Positions 1 to 9,029 of a stretch of DNA of 64,000 nucleotides are shown in pieces (positions within the stretch are counted from its first letter, which is position 1; the number at the start of each line of letters is the position of its first letter). The stretch lies in assembly GCA_001302245.1 (NCBI GenBank), contig LGYU01000016.1:124001-188000 (forward strand), read 5' to 3'. The notes below the pieces were generated by a model. That model was given only the letters and a program-made list of their open reading frames with translations, was not told the origin of the DNA and made no database searches. Position numbers and translations under genes: made by a program. This stretch comes from Chitinophagaceae bacterium PMP191F (GTDB taxonomy: Bacteria; Bacteroidota; Bacteroidia; Chitinophagales; Chitinophagaceae).

Positions 1-427
1 AAAATTGTTGCTGCCCAAGTTTCATCTGCTCATCAATTTTTGCAGATAGGTCAGGAAAGCCAGCACGCTGCACCTGATGGTGCAACGCCTGGCTGTTTTG
101 CTCTGTTTTCCTGTTATCCTGCCTTATTACGATTTGTTCCTTAACGGGTGCAACTAATAACCTGCGCAGCAGCCTTATCAGTAGATTAGGATAAAGCTGC
201 TTTTCAATACGATTGCGCTCTTGCCTTAGCACCCTGAGTGCAAACCGCTCGTCCAGATCCTGCGTGCCTTTATACTTTGCAGCAATACGGTCGTAGTAAT
301 CCAGCTTTTCTTTTAGCAGTGCCCTATTATTTGAAAGGCTGAAAGAAAACAGCTTGCTAAACCGTTCCTCCCTTGAACGCCATTGGTTCAGCTCTGCTTC
401 CACTCTGTTTACAAGACTGTTATTCAT
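1..427 (-). CDS. Partial conjugation-module protein of unknown function
   Basis: An open frame starts with ATG at 427 and reads through 142 codons without a stop to the left edge, so the C-terminus is missing. The visible part is highly charged and helical in composition, rich in Arg, Glu, Lys and Gln (for example the stretch around residues 12-22, NQWRSREERFS), with no signal peptide or membrane segment, so it is probably cytoplasmic. It begins 21 nt after the stop of the preceding lipoprotein gene and is probably the next gene of the tra operon. I do not recognise the family. The frame is continuous and has normal codon use, so I am fairly sure it is a real gene. Confidence 0.6.
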   Translation of the reverse strand, partial: MNNSLVNRVEAELNQWRSREERFSKLFSFSLSNNRALLKEKLDYYDRIAAKYKGTQDLDERFALRVLRQERNRIEKQLYPNLLIRLLRRLLVAPVKEQIVIRQDNRKTEQNSQALHHQVQRAGFPDLSAKIDEQMKLGQQQF

Positions 428-448
428 AACCTGATTTTTGAGGATCAA

Positions 449-1198
449 CTAAGGCATACTGTACGTCACCAGATCATAGGCATAGGTGCTGCAATCGGCG
501 GCGTATTCCACACTGCCGCTCACGATAGCGCCGCCTATATCACTCGTGACGGCGGCAATCCACTTAACTATGTTTTTAAACTTAAAGGCCGCCGCCGGAG
601 CCGGGGGCTGGAGCGTATTCATCCAATAATAAATGGAGTAACGTGCTACCGATGCCGCTTTAAGGGCAATTTCACGACCTTCAGGACTGAGCAGGTTATT
701 TTGCATTACCCTCCTCTCAAAGTTCACAATCATGGCTTTAATCACCGGATAGGGACTATCCCTATCCGAAAGTCGTTTGATCAATTGCACCAGCGAATCC
801 AGGGCGGCCTTTACTGGCTCTTCATAAGGACAATTAGCTATAAGCGTTTGGATGCTTTCGTTGCTTTGCCTTACCGTCTGGTTTACTGTTGAGAAAAATG
901 ATAGAGGCATGGCAATACGTTCCATTTCCCTGCAAAAGCGAAGTACACATCGCGTTGACATCTCTACATTAGGTGTGTCTGTAACAGGCTTGCAGTTCTG
1001 CACGTATGCCACGATCTGATTATGCCAATAGCCTATGCTATCGTAGGCATTTTCCGGGTTTTCAGGACCTGCTTCGCCAAGTGGTGATCTTAACTGCGCA
1101 ATTTTATTTTCGCCTTCTGATATTACAGCTTCATTATCTTTCGTACATGCTGAAAGGCTTATTATAAATATTAGCAGCATTAACATTTGACTTCTCAT
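449..1198 (-). CDS. Putative lipoprotein of the tra operon
   Basis: A 249-aa protein with a clear lipoprotein signal: a hydrophobic stretch MLMLLIFIISLSAC ends in a lipobox with Cys at about residue 18. The mature part is mostly alpha-helical in character, carries several scattered cysteines, and ends in a Tyr-rich tail. It should be anchored in a membrane facing the periplasm. It lies downstream of traN and an unknown 385-aa gene in the same direction. Lipoproteins at this place could help assemble the transfer channel or act in entry exclusion, but that is inference. I recognise no domain. Confidence 0.65.
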   Translation of the reverse strand: MRSQMLMLLIFIISLSACTKDNEAVISEGENKIAQLRSPLGEAGPENPENAYDSIGYWHNQIVAYVQNCKPVTDTPNVEMSTRCVLRFCREMERIAMPLSFFSTVNQTVRQSNESIQTLIANCPYEEPVKAALDSLVQLIKRLSDRDSPYPVIKAMIVNFERRVMQNNLLSPEGREIALKAASVARYSIYYWMNTLQPPAPAAAFKFKNIVKWIAAVTSDIGGAIVSGSVEYAADCSTYAYDLVTYSMP

Positions 1199-1285
1199 TT
1201 TTCAATCTGTTTTTACGTTATAAATAGTTTCCTTTTCACCATCTCAACTTCACGACTATTTATAATAGACGGGGCTACTTAGTGC

Positions 1286-2443
1286 TTAGCTGATGCTTTG
1301 GTTCTTTTTCCTTTTCTTAGATGCCTTCGGTATCTCAGGGCCATCATCTTCAGCAGGTGTCTGCCTTTCCTTTTTACCGTCTTGTTTAGCTGACTGGCTT
1401 TCACCTTCAGACTGCTGTTCTTTTTTCGCCTGTCTGTTATCAACCCTTTGCATACTGCTATCATATATGTTGATTGTCTTGAATTGAGGGTTAGCTTCGA
1501 TGTATTGTTTTTGCTCCGCACCGTTGATCTGAAACGTGGCAGATTGCAGGTTCCCTTTTTTAAGGGAATCCATCAGATTGGATTTGTATTCCTCGTTACC
1601 TAATTCCCTGATCGGATGCTTGGATAAAACCGCTTCCAAATCGTAGCCGTAGTTTTCATGATAGTGCTTCAGCTTGAAATTGCCGTTATTATCACTTTGT
1701 TTAAAGTCCATCTGTACCCAGGCGTTGTACACCTGTCCTTCTTTATTGGTGAGGTCTTTATTCACTGACCTTCCTTCCATCAGGTTATACCCTTCCTTCA
1801 GGGTAATGTTGTTGCCTTTGTTGATGTAGAAGGTTTGCTCCATTGTTTCAGAGCTATTTTCCTTTTGCACTTTCACCTGATAGGAATTAAAGAAATACAT
1901 ATCGCTTTGCTTCGATTGGCTGAAATTCAATGTAGCGTTTACAGTATCGTTGCCATACTTCGTTTCATAGGCCAATTTAAACTCCGGGGTTCTTTCCTGA
2001 ATTTTTTGCTTCAGGTCGTTTTCCAACCCTTCACCGAACCCGGTGTACTTTACCTGGTCACGCAGGTATTCAAAATTTTTCTGATTCATAACTTCTGAAT
2101 TTTGATTGTTATTTAATTGTTCTCTTTCTAATCTTTCGTAACGAACCGCTACCATCAGGGACACGTCAATGATGCCCTCCCTTTCAATCATTAGTTTGCT
2201 GTTCTCGGCAGCTTCCTGCATAGTCTTATATGCCGACCGTATTGCCAGAAAGTTGTAAAAGTCAATGTCGGTTGACATTTCGTAGCAGAACTCCCTAACA
2301 TCGTATTCTGTGGGGAATGTGAATAGATCTTCTTTAGTTACTGGAGAAACATCATCGAGAAAGGCTACAAATTCCTCACCTTCCCAACGCTTTTTAGTCA
2401 GGTATTCAAGAATATCCTTGTAGTCGTCTTTCCTTATTTTCAT
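1286..2443 (-). CDS. Conjugation-associated protein, DUF3945-like
   Basis: A 385-aa cytoplasmic-type protein with no signal peptide. Residues about 1-115 form a helical N-terminal part. The middle (about 175-330) has features reminiscent of DUF3945-type proteins of Bacteroidota mobile elements: beta-rich sequence with 'TFYINKGNNITLKEGYNLMEGR' type strand pattern around residue 205-225. The last 50 residues are a Lys/Glu/Gln-rich, probably disordered tail. It follows traN in the same orientation with a 66-nt gap. The family assignment is from memory of the pattern and is not certain; the function is unknown, and a role in DNA processing or as a transferred accessory protein is only a guess. 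Confidence 0.6.
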   Translation of the reverse strand: MKIRKDDYKDILEYLTKKRWEGEEFVAFLDDVSPVTKEDLFTFPTEYDVREFCYEMSTDIDFYNFLAIRSAYKTMQEAAENSKLMIEREGIIDVSLMVAVRYERLEREQLNNNQNSEVMNQKNFEYLRDQVKYTGFGEGLENDLKQKIQERTPEFKLAYETKYGNDTVNATLNFSQSKQSDMYFFNSYQVKVQKENSSETMEQTFYINKGNNITLKEGYNLMEGRSVNKDLTNKEGQVYNAWVQMDFKQSDNNGNFKLKHYHENYGYDLEAVLSKHPIRELGNEEYKSNLMDSLKKGNLQSATFQINGAEQKQYIEANPQFKTINIYDSSMQRVDNRQAKKEQQSEGESQSAKQDGKKERQTPAEDDGPEIPKASKKRKKNQSIS

Positions 2444-2509
2444 AACATATCTTTTAGCGAGAACTAATAATTGAAATAGAATGTAACAGTTTCAATGGAG
2501 CGTTCAGTT

Positions 2510-3352
2510 TTAATTAATCGGAGCTGCCTTTACAATTTTCTTGTTCTTTATATGCAGTTCCAGATGCCTGCCTCCGTTCTTCTCCATCATTTGAACTGCG
2601 AGGTACTTCTTATCAGGAATAGTAAATTTGGGTACAATAAAAACGATGGTAGTATCTGACTGCCCGATTACTTGGGTCGTATTGTTATGTACAAGTACGG
2701 GTACTATTTCTATCTCCTGCGTAGCAGTTCTTTTGCTTTTCTTTTGGTCACGGATGTAAAGCCTGAGCTGGTCAATATCATAGTTGATATTTGTTTCATT
2801 GGCAATATTGAAGCGCATCAGCATAATGTCATCATGGATAAACAGGCCGTTCAGTTTAAGACGAATGCCGAAAGTTTGATCCTTTATACCCCGTATCTTT
2901 TTCTTCGATTCAAAAGCCATTGAAGCGTAATTCTCCATTTGTTCCTGGTTGATACTTTCTGAAGGAATAGAGATTGTGTTTTGCTTTGTCAGACCCGCTA
3001 ATGAAATATTGAGTATAGTAGGCTGTTCGGCGTAATCAACCAGAAAGGATGTGAGCTTTCCGTCAGCAGTAATGATGCTGATATTGGTTTGAGGAAAGCT
3101 ATCTTTTGCGGCTTTTATCTGCAAGATATTTTCTACTCCCTTCGCTTTTTGAGCCAACACATCCCTGCTTCCTATATCTACACTGACAATAGAATAGGGA
3201 AAGATAATGTTGGTTGTTTTGGAGAAAGCAATTGCCACATGATATGATTCAATTGCTTTCGTTTGCCAGGCTGTATTTGTTTGCGCCTGCGCTTTGAAAG
3301 TTGTAATAAGCAGGAAAATTCCCATTACCATTACTGCACTGATCTTTTTCAT
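2510..3352 (-). CDS. traN: Conjugative transposon protein TraN (VirB9-like, DUF4138)
   Basis: A 280-aa secreted protein with an N-terminal signal peptide ending near AQAQ (residue 24). The mature part is beta-rich, matching the Bacteroides conjugative-transposon TraN family, which is the outer-membrane-associated, VirB9-like part of the transfer channel. It has the family's usual length. It follows traM by 29 nt, the order found in CTnDOT-type elements (traJ-K-L-M-N), which strongly supports the call. It would act with TraM (VirB10-like) to form the channel core across the periplasm. The start ATG is the first one and gives a standard signal peptide. Confidence 0.88.
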   Translation of the reverse strand: MKKISAVMVMGIFLLITTFKAQAQTNTAWQTKAIESYHVAIAFSKTTNIIFPYSIVSVDIGSRDVLAQKAKGVENILQIKAAKDSFPQTNISIITADGKLTSFLVDYAEQPTILNISLAGLTKQNTISIPSESINQEQMENYASMAFESKKKIRGIKDQTFGIRLKLNGLFIHDDIMLMRFNIANETNINYDIDQLRLYIRDQKKSKRTATQEIEIVPVLVHNNTTQVIGQSDTTIVFIVPKFTIPDKKYLAVQMMEKNGGRHLELHIKNKKIVKAAPIN

Positions 3353-3381
3353 CTTTTGGAATTTTTAAGTGATTCAAATAT

Positions 3382-4689
3382 TTAATTGGATTGTTTTTGC
3401 TTTTCGTCACGTAAAAGCACTTGGTAGCCTGCTTTTACAGTTACTTTAATCAGCTTGACTTTTTTGCTGAACAAAGTCTTTGCAGCTTCTATACCTGCGC
3501 TTGCAGCCTGCGCTCCCCACGAAGGGTCAAGTGAAGTCAAGCCGATGGTTTGCATAGACCGGTCTGCGGACTGCTTTGCAACATCCCTGGTAATTGCACC
3601 GGGAATGTATATGCCATCCAGTCCGTCCATATCGTACACCGCTAATTCAACTGGAAACAATGAATTATTATACCGCACACTGGTAATCTTGATACTTAAT
3701 CTTTCACCACGGAGCGAAGCGATACCATATATAAAGTTGTCTTTAGGAATATGAACCCCGTTAATGAATACATCATTTACCAATCGCAATTTGACGGTGG
3801 AACCATCAACGATAGTCTGCGTTTCGTGTATGACCGCTTGTATGGCGTTCTGTGAATCTTCGATAGCTGTTGCACCAGTGAACGAATAGAAGCCATTTGT
3901 TGAACCACCCGCAGGCAGGTCGGCGTTGAGCAATGTGATGTTGTTTTCTTTTGTTTTTGACGATACTGCGAATACCTGCCCTTTGTTTGCCTGGGAGGTC
4001 TGCTTCAATTTTTCCTGTACACGTTCAGGATATTGCACATCAAGTATCTTATCCAGCATTCCATTCAGTTGCTTCATTTCGGGATCTTCGCCAGCAGGTT
4101 GATTCATCATGTTCATCATTTGCTCCAGCCTGTCCACGTCTGATGAATTAACGGTTGCACTATTATTACCTCTGCCGGGAGTGCGTTGATACATATCATA
4201 AGGATCATCTTCCATAGAAGCAGGTACAGGCTTGCTCATCTCCCTGTCAAGCTCTGCCAGCTTTCGATATATCTTGTCCGTATGGGGATCATTACCCCCA
4301 CGTCTACCATAAAGAGAAGTGTTCAGCCCTCTTTCATCGGCAGGTAGTTGAAATGTGTCTTCTTTCCCTGACAGGTATTCATCCGTATCTGCTAATCCAA
4401 TGTTCTTGTAGTTGGGATCATTCTTAACCAGTTCAAGAAATTTGATTGAATCCAGTTGCGCCTGATCGTAGTAACTCATTTTATCCATCGACTTGTCATC
4501 TTTCAGGTTAGCGTCCGGCAGGTTAATGTTGAAGCCTTTTTTCACTGCTGCCTGCGCTTCAACTTTTTCAACTTTGCCACCGCCAAGCGCCCAGAATATC
4601 ATGGTCATAAAAGGCAATGCGAGCATTGGCAATACCAGTAAGAACCTGCGCTGCCTAATCATTTTCGGAGTTTTCACTTGCTTTTCCAT
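3382..4689 (-). CDS. traM: Conjugative transposon protein TraM (VirB10-like)
   Basis: A 435-aa protein with a short basic N-terminus, one membrane segment at about residues 16-36 (LVLPMLALPFMTMIFWAL), a long hydrophilic linker of low complexity (about 40-230) and a conserved C-terminal beta domain (about 250-425). This is the layout of Bacteroidota TraM, which spans inner membrane and periplasm in the manner of VirB10. The linker includes stretches rich in Asp, Met and Asn. The gene abuts traL (2 nt) and is followed by traN, so the three are surely co-transcribed. Confidence 0.9.
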   Translation of the reverse strand: MEKQVKTPKMIRQRRFLLVLPMLALPFMTMIFWALGGGKVEKVEAQAAVKKGFNINLPDANLKDDKSMDKMSYYDQAQLDSIKFLELVKNDPNYKNIGLADTDEYLSGKEDTFQLPADERGLNTSLYGRRGGNDPHTDKIYRKLAELDREMSKPVPASMEDDPYDMYQRTPGRGNNSATVNSSDVDRLEQMMNMMNQPAGEDPEMKQLNGMLDKILDVQYPERVQEKLKQTSQANKGQVFAVSSKTKENNITLLNADLPAGGSTNGFYSFTGATAIEDSQNAIQAVIHETQTIVDGSTVKLRLVNDVFINGVHIPKDNFIYGIASLRGERLSIKITSVRYNNSLFPVELAVYDMDGLDGIYIPGAITRDVAKQSADRSMQTIGLTSLDPSWGAQAASAGIEAAKTLFSKKVKLIKVTVKAGYQVLLRDEKQKQSN

Positions 4690-4691
4690 TT

Positions 4692-5174
4692 CTATTTTTG
4701 TTTTAATTGTTGATAATAATTTTCAATAAACCTCACACTATCCATCAGCCCCGGACGATGGTTATTGATGCTGTCGTACAGGGCTTTTCCAGAAGGACTT
4801 CGCGCCAGGCTATCCATATACACCCTGAAGTTTTTGATGCGGCTGTATTCTGCCTCCGATACCTCGGCAGCGTCTGTTTTTGTTTCTCCTGTTTCAGTAG
4901 CGTGCTTCGGCTTTTTAATCGGCGTTATAGTGATTGAATTGCCTTTTTTGCCCGTAAAAGCGTTCACCGCCAGATAAACACTGTATGAACTGGTGAACAT
5001 CACAAAGAGCGCAAGCAGCACGAGCCATGTACGACGTGAGAATTTCTCCGTACGCTTCATCATCCAGTTTGCCCAGCCACCCTGCAAACGCTTATAGCCA
5101 GCCTCCATGCCTTTGCTAATCGCATTGGACTTAGCTTCGGTATTGCCTTTTCTTCTTTTAGGAAATAGTTTCAT
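4692..5174 (-). CDS. traL: Conjugative transposon protein TraL-like
   Basis: A 160-aa protein: basic cytoplasmic N-terminus (about 1-48), one membrane segment at about 49-70 (TWLVLLALFVMFTSSYSVYL), then a short periplasmic tail. It is longer than the shortest TraL proteins because of the N-terminal and C-terminal extensions, but its place between traK and traM and its single-pass topology fit TraL of Bacteroides conjugative elements. Its role there is structural and poorly defined. It starts 11 nt after the traK stop. Confidence 0.72.
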   Translation of the reverse strand: MKLFPKRRKGNTEAKSNAISKGMEAGYKRLQGGWANWMMKRTEKFSRRTWLVLLALFVMFTSSYSVYLAVNAFTGKKGNSITITPIKKPKHATETGETKTDAAEVSEAEYSRIKNFRVYMDSLARSPSGKALYDSINNHRPGLMDSVRFIENYYQQLKQK

Positions 5175-5185
5175 GATCTTTATTT

Positions 5186-5809
5186 TTATTGGCGCCTGCT
5201 TACTGTTTTTAAATCCCTGTTGTCAATCGTACTCCATCGTTCAATTAGAAAGCCATGCGGGTTATTGTCACTCCGTGATACATTTCGCAACGCCCCATCG
5301 GTTACCAGGCTGCGGGTTGTAATGCTGGTAGGGCGTACAATGCTTTGTGTAGCGTAGCACCGGAATTTGTAGGGATACTCGTTTATATCTACCGCAACAC
5401 TATCCACCACAATAGTCTGATTGACATTTCCGGAAATAAGCCCGGCGTAATAGCCATTTTCTTTCAGATCATCGTAAGCACGTTTCGCACTTCCATCGGC
5501 CAGGTATAATGCTTTAGTGATATTTGCGGTAATGGCTTTGTCGTCAGGGTCAAGTGTGAAGAACAGCTTGTGAAATGTTTTTACGTGATCCTTTGCCTCA
5601 ACAGGTATGTTATCTTTTCGCTCCGAAGCGTAGGCTTCCAGTGCCTTGCCGTTAGCGAGAATGTATATTTTGCTTTGCATCTGCGATACCAGACTGAAAC
5701 TTTTGTACAATGCAAAACAGCAGATCAATACACAGCCGATGATCACAACCAGGGTAAAGCTCCTGACGTGCCGGAATGCCGTATCAATATTTTTCATCTT
5801 TTTGAACAT
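5186..5809 (-). CDS. traK: Conjugative transposon protein TraK (VirB8-like)
   Basis: A 207-aa protein with one membrane helix at about residues 18-42 followed by a periplasmic domain, the topology of VirB8-type assembly factors. The periplasmic part contains the family-typical 'MQSKIYILANGKALEAY' start and a conserved 'VDINEYPYKFRCYATQ' strand near residue 145. It sits between traJ and traL as in CTnDOT-type elements. Its ATG is preceded by AAGGAGG five nt upstream, a strong Shine-Dalgarno sequence that is unusual for Bacteroidota and settles the start. Confidence 0.9.
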   Translation of the reverse strand: MFKKMKNIDTAFRHVRSFTLVVIIGCVLICCFALYKSFSLVSQMQSKIYILANGKALEAYASERKDNIPVEAKDHVKTFHKLFFTLDPDDKAITANITKALYLADGSAKRAYDDLKENGYYAGLISGNVNQTIVVDSVAVDINEYPYKFRCYATQSIVRPTSITTRSLVTDGALRNVSRSDNNPHGFLIERWSTIDNRDLKTVSRRQ

Positions 5810-5813
5810 ATAT

Positions 5814-5820
5814 CCTCCTT
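5814..5820 (-). promoter_or_regulatory. Strong Shine-Dalgarno site for traK
   Basis: The minus strand reads AAGGAGG followed by ATAT and the traK ATG. Bacteroidota genes rarely carry a full anti-16S match, so this site may set high translation of traK relative to traJ, whose stop codon lies only 8 nt upstream. Confidence 0.7.
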
Positions 5821-5827
5821 TAGATTA

Positions 5828-7039
5828 TTATGAATTGCCCTTTAGTTTATCGTTCATGTAACCAGAGTTTCCGCTACTGCTATCGCCGAAATAGGGGTTA
5901 GATGCACCACTGCTTGCCATACTTTGCGACATGCGGTTTGCTGCACTGCCCATAGCATCCACAGCCATGCCTGCACCCGCAGATGCAGTGTTGACCACAG
6001 TTCTGGAAGAACTGCCGAATAAACTGGTGACCTTATGACCTAATGCGCCACCGCCACCAGCGTGAACGATATAATTAGCCACGGAGGGAACGGTAAAGTA
6101 TCCGATGATGCCAATGATCATGAAGACCAGGTAGGCCATATCCGTTCTGCTGAAGAATGTATCGCCATAATCCTGTACCTGTGATATATCCAGCTCCAGC
6201 ATCTTTTCCTGTATTTTGCCGATAATGCTTCCGAAGATGTTTGCTACGGGCAACCATAAAAAGATGTTGATATATCTTGCTATCCAGACCGTGAGCGTAT
6301 GCTGAAAACCGTCGAATACTGCAATCCCGAACACCAAAGGGCCTAAGATGGCCAGCACGATTAGCTGAAACGTTCGTAGCGTATCTATACACAGTGATGC
6401 CGCTTCAAAGAGTACCCTCAGCACTTCGCTCATCCATTCTTTTACAGAGTTGCGGAAATTGTAAGAGGCTTTGGACATGGCAAACTTGATGTCATTGCCA
6501 ATGCTCTCGAAAAAACCTTCGTCTGAAGGGTCTTCATTATCGTGCGTGTACTTATACCATTTATCCCTGTCGCCGCTGCCACTTTCGCCCACATACATTT
6601 GCCATACATCTGTTTTCTTGATGGCTTCTTCTTTTTTCTGCAAGAGAACTGCAATAGCCTTATCGGAACCTTCCACCATAGCAGCGGTTGCAGTTACCGT
6701 AGGCTTCATCACACCGTTAATCACACCAAGAACGACGGTTGGAAAAAATAACACGCAGAAGCCAATCACGAAGGGACGAAAGAGCGGATAGAAGTCAATA
6801 GGCTCTGCTCTTGACAGGTGTCCCCATACACGGGAGGCGATATACCACATAGCTGCAAAGCCTGCTAATCCTTGTCCTACGCCGATTAACTGGCTGCACA
6901 GAGGCATCATCTCATCATACAGTTGCTCCAGTACACCATGCAAGCCTTTCATTTCATCAGCTATTCCCTGCGCATGGCTTATAAAAGGCAATATCAAACC
7001 CACTGCCGCCAGCCAGGCGGCCTTTCTACACTTTGCCAT
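5828..7039 (-). CDS. traJ: Conjugative transposon protein TraJ (VirB6-like)
   Basis: A 403-aa polytopic inner-membrane protein with a cleavable-looking N-terminal signal ending near SHAQG (residue 26), a first membrane segment at about 60-80, one at about 90-115, and a further group between about 195 and 335. This is the pattern of the TraJ/VirB6 inner-membrane channel component. The C-terminal 60 residues are Gly/Ser/Ala-rich and likely flexible. It lies between the TraI-like genes and traK, the conserved order. Start is the first ATG, 10 nt after the preceding gene. Confidence 0.9.
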   Translation of the reverse strand: MAKCRKAAWLAAVGLILPFISHAQGIADEMKGLHGVLEQLYDEMMPLCSQLIGVGQGLAGFAAMWYIASRVWGHLSRAEPIDFYPLFRPFVIGFCVLFFPTVVLGVINGVMKPTVTATAAMVEGSDKAIAVLLQKKEEAIKKTDVWQMYVGESGSGDRDKWYKYTHDNEDPSDEGFFESIGNDIKFAMSKASYNFRNSVKEWMSEVLRVLFEAASLCIDTLRTFQLIVLAILGPLVFGIAVFDGFQHTLTVWIARYINIFLWLPVANIFGSIIGKIQEKMLELDISQVQDYGDTFFSRTDMAYLVFMIIGIIGYFTVPSVANYIVHAGGGGALGHKVTSLFGSSSRTVVNTASAGAGMAVDAMGSAANRMSQSMASSGASNPYFGDSSSGNSGYMNDKLKGNS

Positions 7040-7049
7040 ATTTATCTGT

Positions 7050-7688
7050 TTAATTGTTTAACCCATAGATTTTTCGGATGGTCTGTGCGTCGTTGCGCTC
7101 CTTCGCCCTTTGCACTGCCAGTATTGTAGTATTGTTATTAAAATGCCGTAGGAACATCAGTTTATCCTGCATGTCTGCATATATCCGGTCAATGGCCTGC
7201 AAGCGTTCATCATCGCTCATACGAGCTTTGCCTGCCGTGATTACCGTAAGCAACTCATCGAGGTTGCGCAGACTTTCTTTAAACAGATTATCATATACAC
7301 GACCCAAATAAGCCAGCTCATCTGCATTGAAATTGTTGTCCTGCCGGAAGCGATCATAAGCCTTACGGTATTCTTTAACCAGAATGATCTGGTAATTGGT
7401 AATGTCTGCCACACGCCGGTAATTGCGTACCGCCGGACTTACCTCCATCAAGCCATCAAGAAAAGCCTTATGCAAACTGAAGTTGCCTTCTGAAATATTC
7501 TTGATAGTGTTATATCCTCCGCTAAGAATTTCGTAGCCTTTCTTCATGTCGCTAAGTATTTGCTTGAATTGCGCCAGTTTCTCAATACTGAGTATGAGCT
7601 GCGCTATCTCATCTGCCTGCGCAGATGCACGAAAGGCAGGCAATATGCCCAGGAAGGATAGCGATATCATTATGATCAGCTTTTTCAT
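7050..7688 (-). CDS. TraI-like (DUF4141/VirB5-type) secreted protein, copy 3
   Basis: A 212-aa secreted protein: signal peptide to about residue 24 (ends RASAQ), then an almost fully helical mature domain. It is a paralogue of the two genes just upstream, sharing the core pattern '...GYNTIKN...GNFSLHKAFLDGL..V.P.VRNYRRVADI' and the later 'ADELAYLGRVYDNL...SLRNLDEL' and 'MSDDERLQAID' motifs. Helical secreted proteins next to VirB6-like genes are usually VirB5-type pilus-associated proteins; in Bacteroides elements the position is that of TraI. It is the copy nearest traJ and so the likeliest true traI. Confidence 0.78.
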   Translation of the reverse strand: MKKLIIMISLSFLGILPAFRASAQADEIAQLILSIEKLAQFKQILSDMKKGYEILSGGYNTIKNISEGNFSLHKAFLDGLMEVSPAVRNYRRVADITNYQIILVKEYRKAYDRFRQDNNFNADELAYLGRVYDNLFKESLRNLDELLTVITAGKARMSDDERLQAIDRIYADMQDKLMFLRHFNNNTTILAVQRAKERNDAQTIRKIYGLNN

Positions 7689-7690
7689 AG

Positions 7691-8341
7691 TTACTCGTTT
7701 TTAATGCCCTGTAATACACGGCTGGTTTGTACATCTGTTTTTTCTTTGATTCTGGATGCAGCAAGCGATTTTGCATCGTTGGAAAAACTTTGCGAGAAAG
7801 TGTATTTGTCCTGCATGTCCAGATACAACTTATCAATCCTTGCAATGCGCTCATCGTCCTTCATTTCTAACTTGCCATCCGTTGTAATCGTAATCAGTTC
7901 GTCAAGACTTTTATAGCAGTCGTCCAGCAACCGACCAAAGACCCTTCTGATGTAGGCCAGCTCATCGTTGCTAAAGGCGTCGCTGCTGTTAAGCCTGCCG
8001 TAAGTGCGGTTGTAGTTTTGTACAATTTTTACCTGTAAGGCGATTATATCCGCAACCTTTGGATAACGCCTGATTTCCGGGTTCACGGACTTCAAAGAAT
8101 TTAGGTAATCCGTGTGCAGGTTAAATTCTCCCCTGGTGAAGCCGCCGATAGTGTTCAACCCATCTTTGGCTATGTTGTAGCCCTTTTTAGCATAGCCGAT
8201 ATACACCTGGAGCGCAGCAATTTGCTGAAGCAGGTATTTCTTTTGTGTCTTCTTTTGCTGAAACCATTCTGCAAAAGTTTGTGCTTGCAGGTTACTCCCT
8301 GCCGACACAACCAGCAATAGAAACAAGAGTATCTTTTTCAT
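7691..8341 (-). CDS. TraI-like (VirB5-type) secreted protein, copy 2
   Basis: A 216-aa protein when started at the ATG at 8341, which gives a proper signal peptide (MKKILLFLLLVVSAGSNLQAQ); an ATG 24 nt upstream would overlap the preceding gene and spoil the signal. The helical mature part aligns with copies 1 and 3, including 'GEFNLHTDYLNSLKSVNPEI', 'NDELAYIRRVFGRLLDD' and 'MKDDERIARIDKLYLDMQDK'. It lies 2 nt upstream of copy 3 and 10 nt downstream of copy 1. The role is probably pilus tip or assembly, as for copy 3. Confidence 0.75.
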   Translation of the reverse strand: MKKILLFLLLVVSAGSNLQAQTFAEWFQQKKTQKKYLLQQIAALQVYIGYAKKGYNIAKDGLNTIGGFTRGEFNLHTDYLNSLKSVNPEIRRYPKVADIIALQVKIVQNYNRTYGRLNSSDAFSNDELAYIRRVFGRLLDDCYKSLDELITITTDGKLEMKDDERIARIDKLYLDMQDKYTFSQSFSNDAKSLAASRIKEKTDVQTSRVLQGIKNE

Positions 8342-8351
8342 ACGTTCTGAT

Positions 8352-9026
8352 TTAAGGAAGTCCATATAATTTTTTTACTGCCTGCACTTCGGTTTCGGTT
8401 TTAGCACGCTGAAGGCTTAGTAAAGTATTCTGCCTGTTGAACTGCACCAGATCCGAATAATTGACATCTACCTGGTCGGCTGCGTTGTTAATCAGCTCCA
8501 GCCTTTTGGCATCGCTCATTTTCGTCGTGAAGGATTTTATGATGAGGCTGATCTGGTCAATGTTCTTCAGGCTTTCGTCAAGAATGCCTGAATACACTTT
8601 TTCCATGTAAAAAATTTCCTCTACAGTAAAATGACTGTCCTGCCGGATCAGCGACCATGAGCGTTTGTATTCATCTACAAGGCGTAATTGTTTCTTTGTA
8701 ATATCCCGGATGCGCTGGTAGTAGGATATAATGGATTTAACTTTAGCCAGTTCCTCATAGTATTTCCGGTATTGCTCTTTTTGCTTTTCCGTCCAGTCCG
8801 AAATCTCATCCAGTTTTAATTTGGATAAAGTATTCTCTAAGGTTTTCTGAGCGTTTTGCAGCCATATCGTTTTATTCTGCAATCGCTGAATTTGCAAATC
8901 AATTGCCTTGATCACTTTTTTGACGGCAGCTTTTACTACAACCCAAACCACTGCGTGGCTTTGTTGCGTAGGTGCTACCACCAGTAACATGGTAGCTAAC
9001 ATTGTGATGAACCATATCTTTTTCAT
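8352..9026 (-). CDS. TraI-like (VirB5-type) secreted protein, copy 1
   Basis: A 224-aa secreted helical protein with a signal peptide to about residue 25 (ends QSHAV). It is the most diverged of the three tandem paralogues: it keeps 'EEIFYMEKVYSGILDESLKNIDQI', 'MSDAKRLELINNAADQV' and a C-terminal 'LLSLQRAKTETEVQAVKKLYGLP' that matches the end of copy 3 ('RAKERNDAQTIRKIYGLN'). It has a strong coiled-coil tendency around residues 40-110. It follows a small unknown gene by 3 nt. Confidence 0.72.
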   Translation of the reverse strand: MKKIWFITMLATMLLVVAPTQQSHAVVWVVVKAAVKKVIKAIDLQIQRLQNKTIWLQNAQKTLENTLSKLKLDEISDWTEKQKEQYRKYYEELAKVKSIISYYQRIRDITKKQLRLVDEYKRSWSLIRQDSHFTVEEIFYMEKVYSGILDESLKNIDQISLIIKSFTTKMSDAKRLELINNAADQVDVNYSDLVQFNRQNTLLSLQRAKTETEVQAVKKLYGLP

Positions 9027-9029
9027 GCC

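Noticed and set aside
383-892. Plus-strand open frame of 169 codons
   Set aside because: It lies antisense to the lipoprotein gene, has no recognisable product and uses the complement of a well-supported reading frame.
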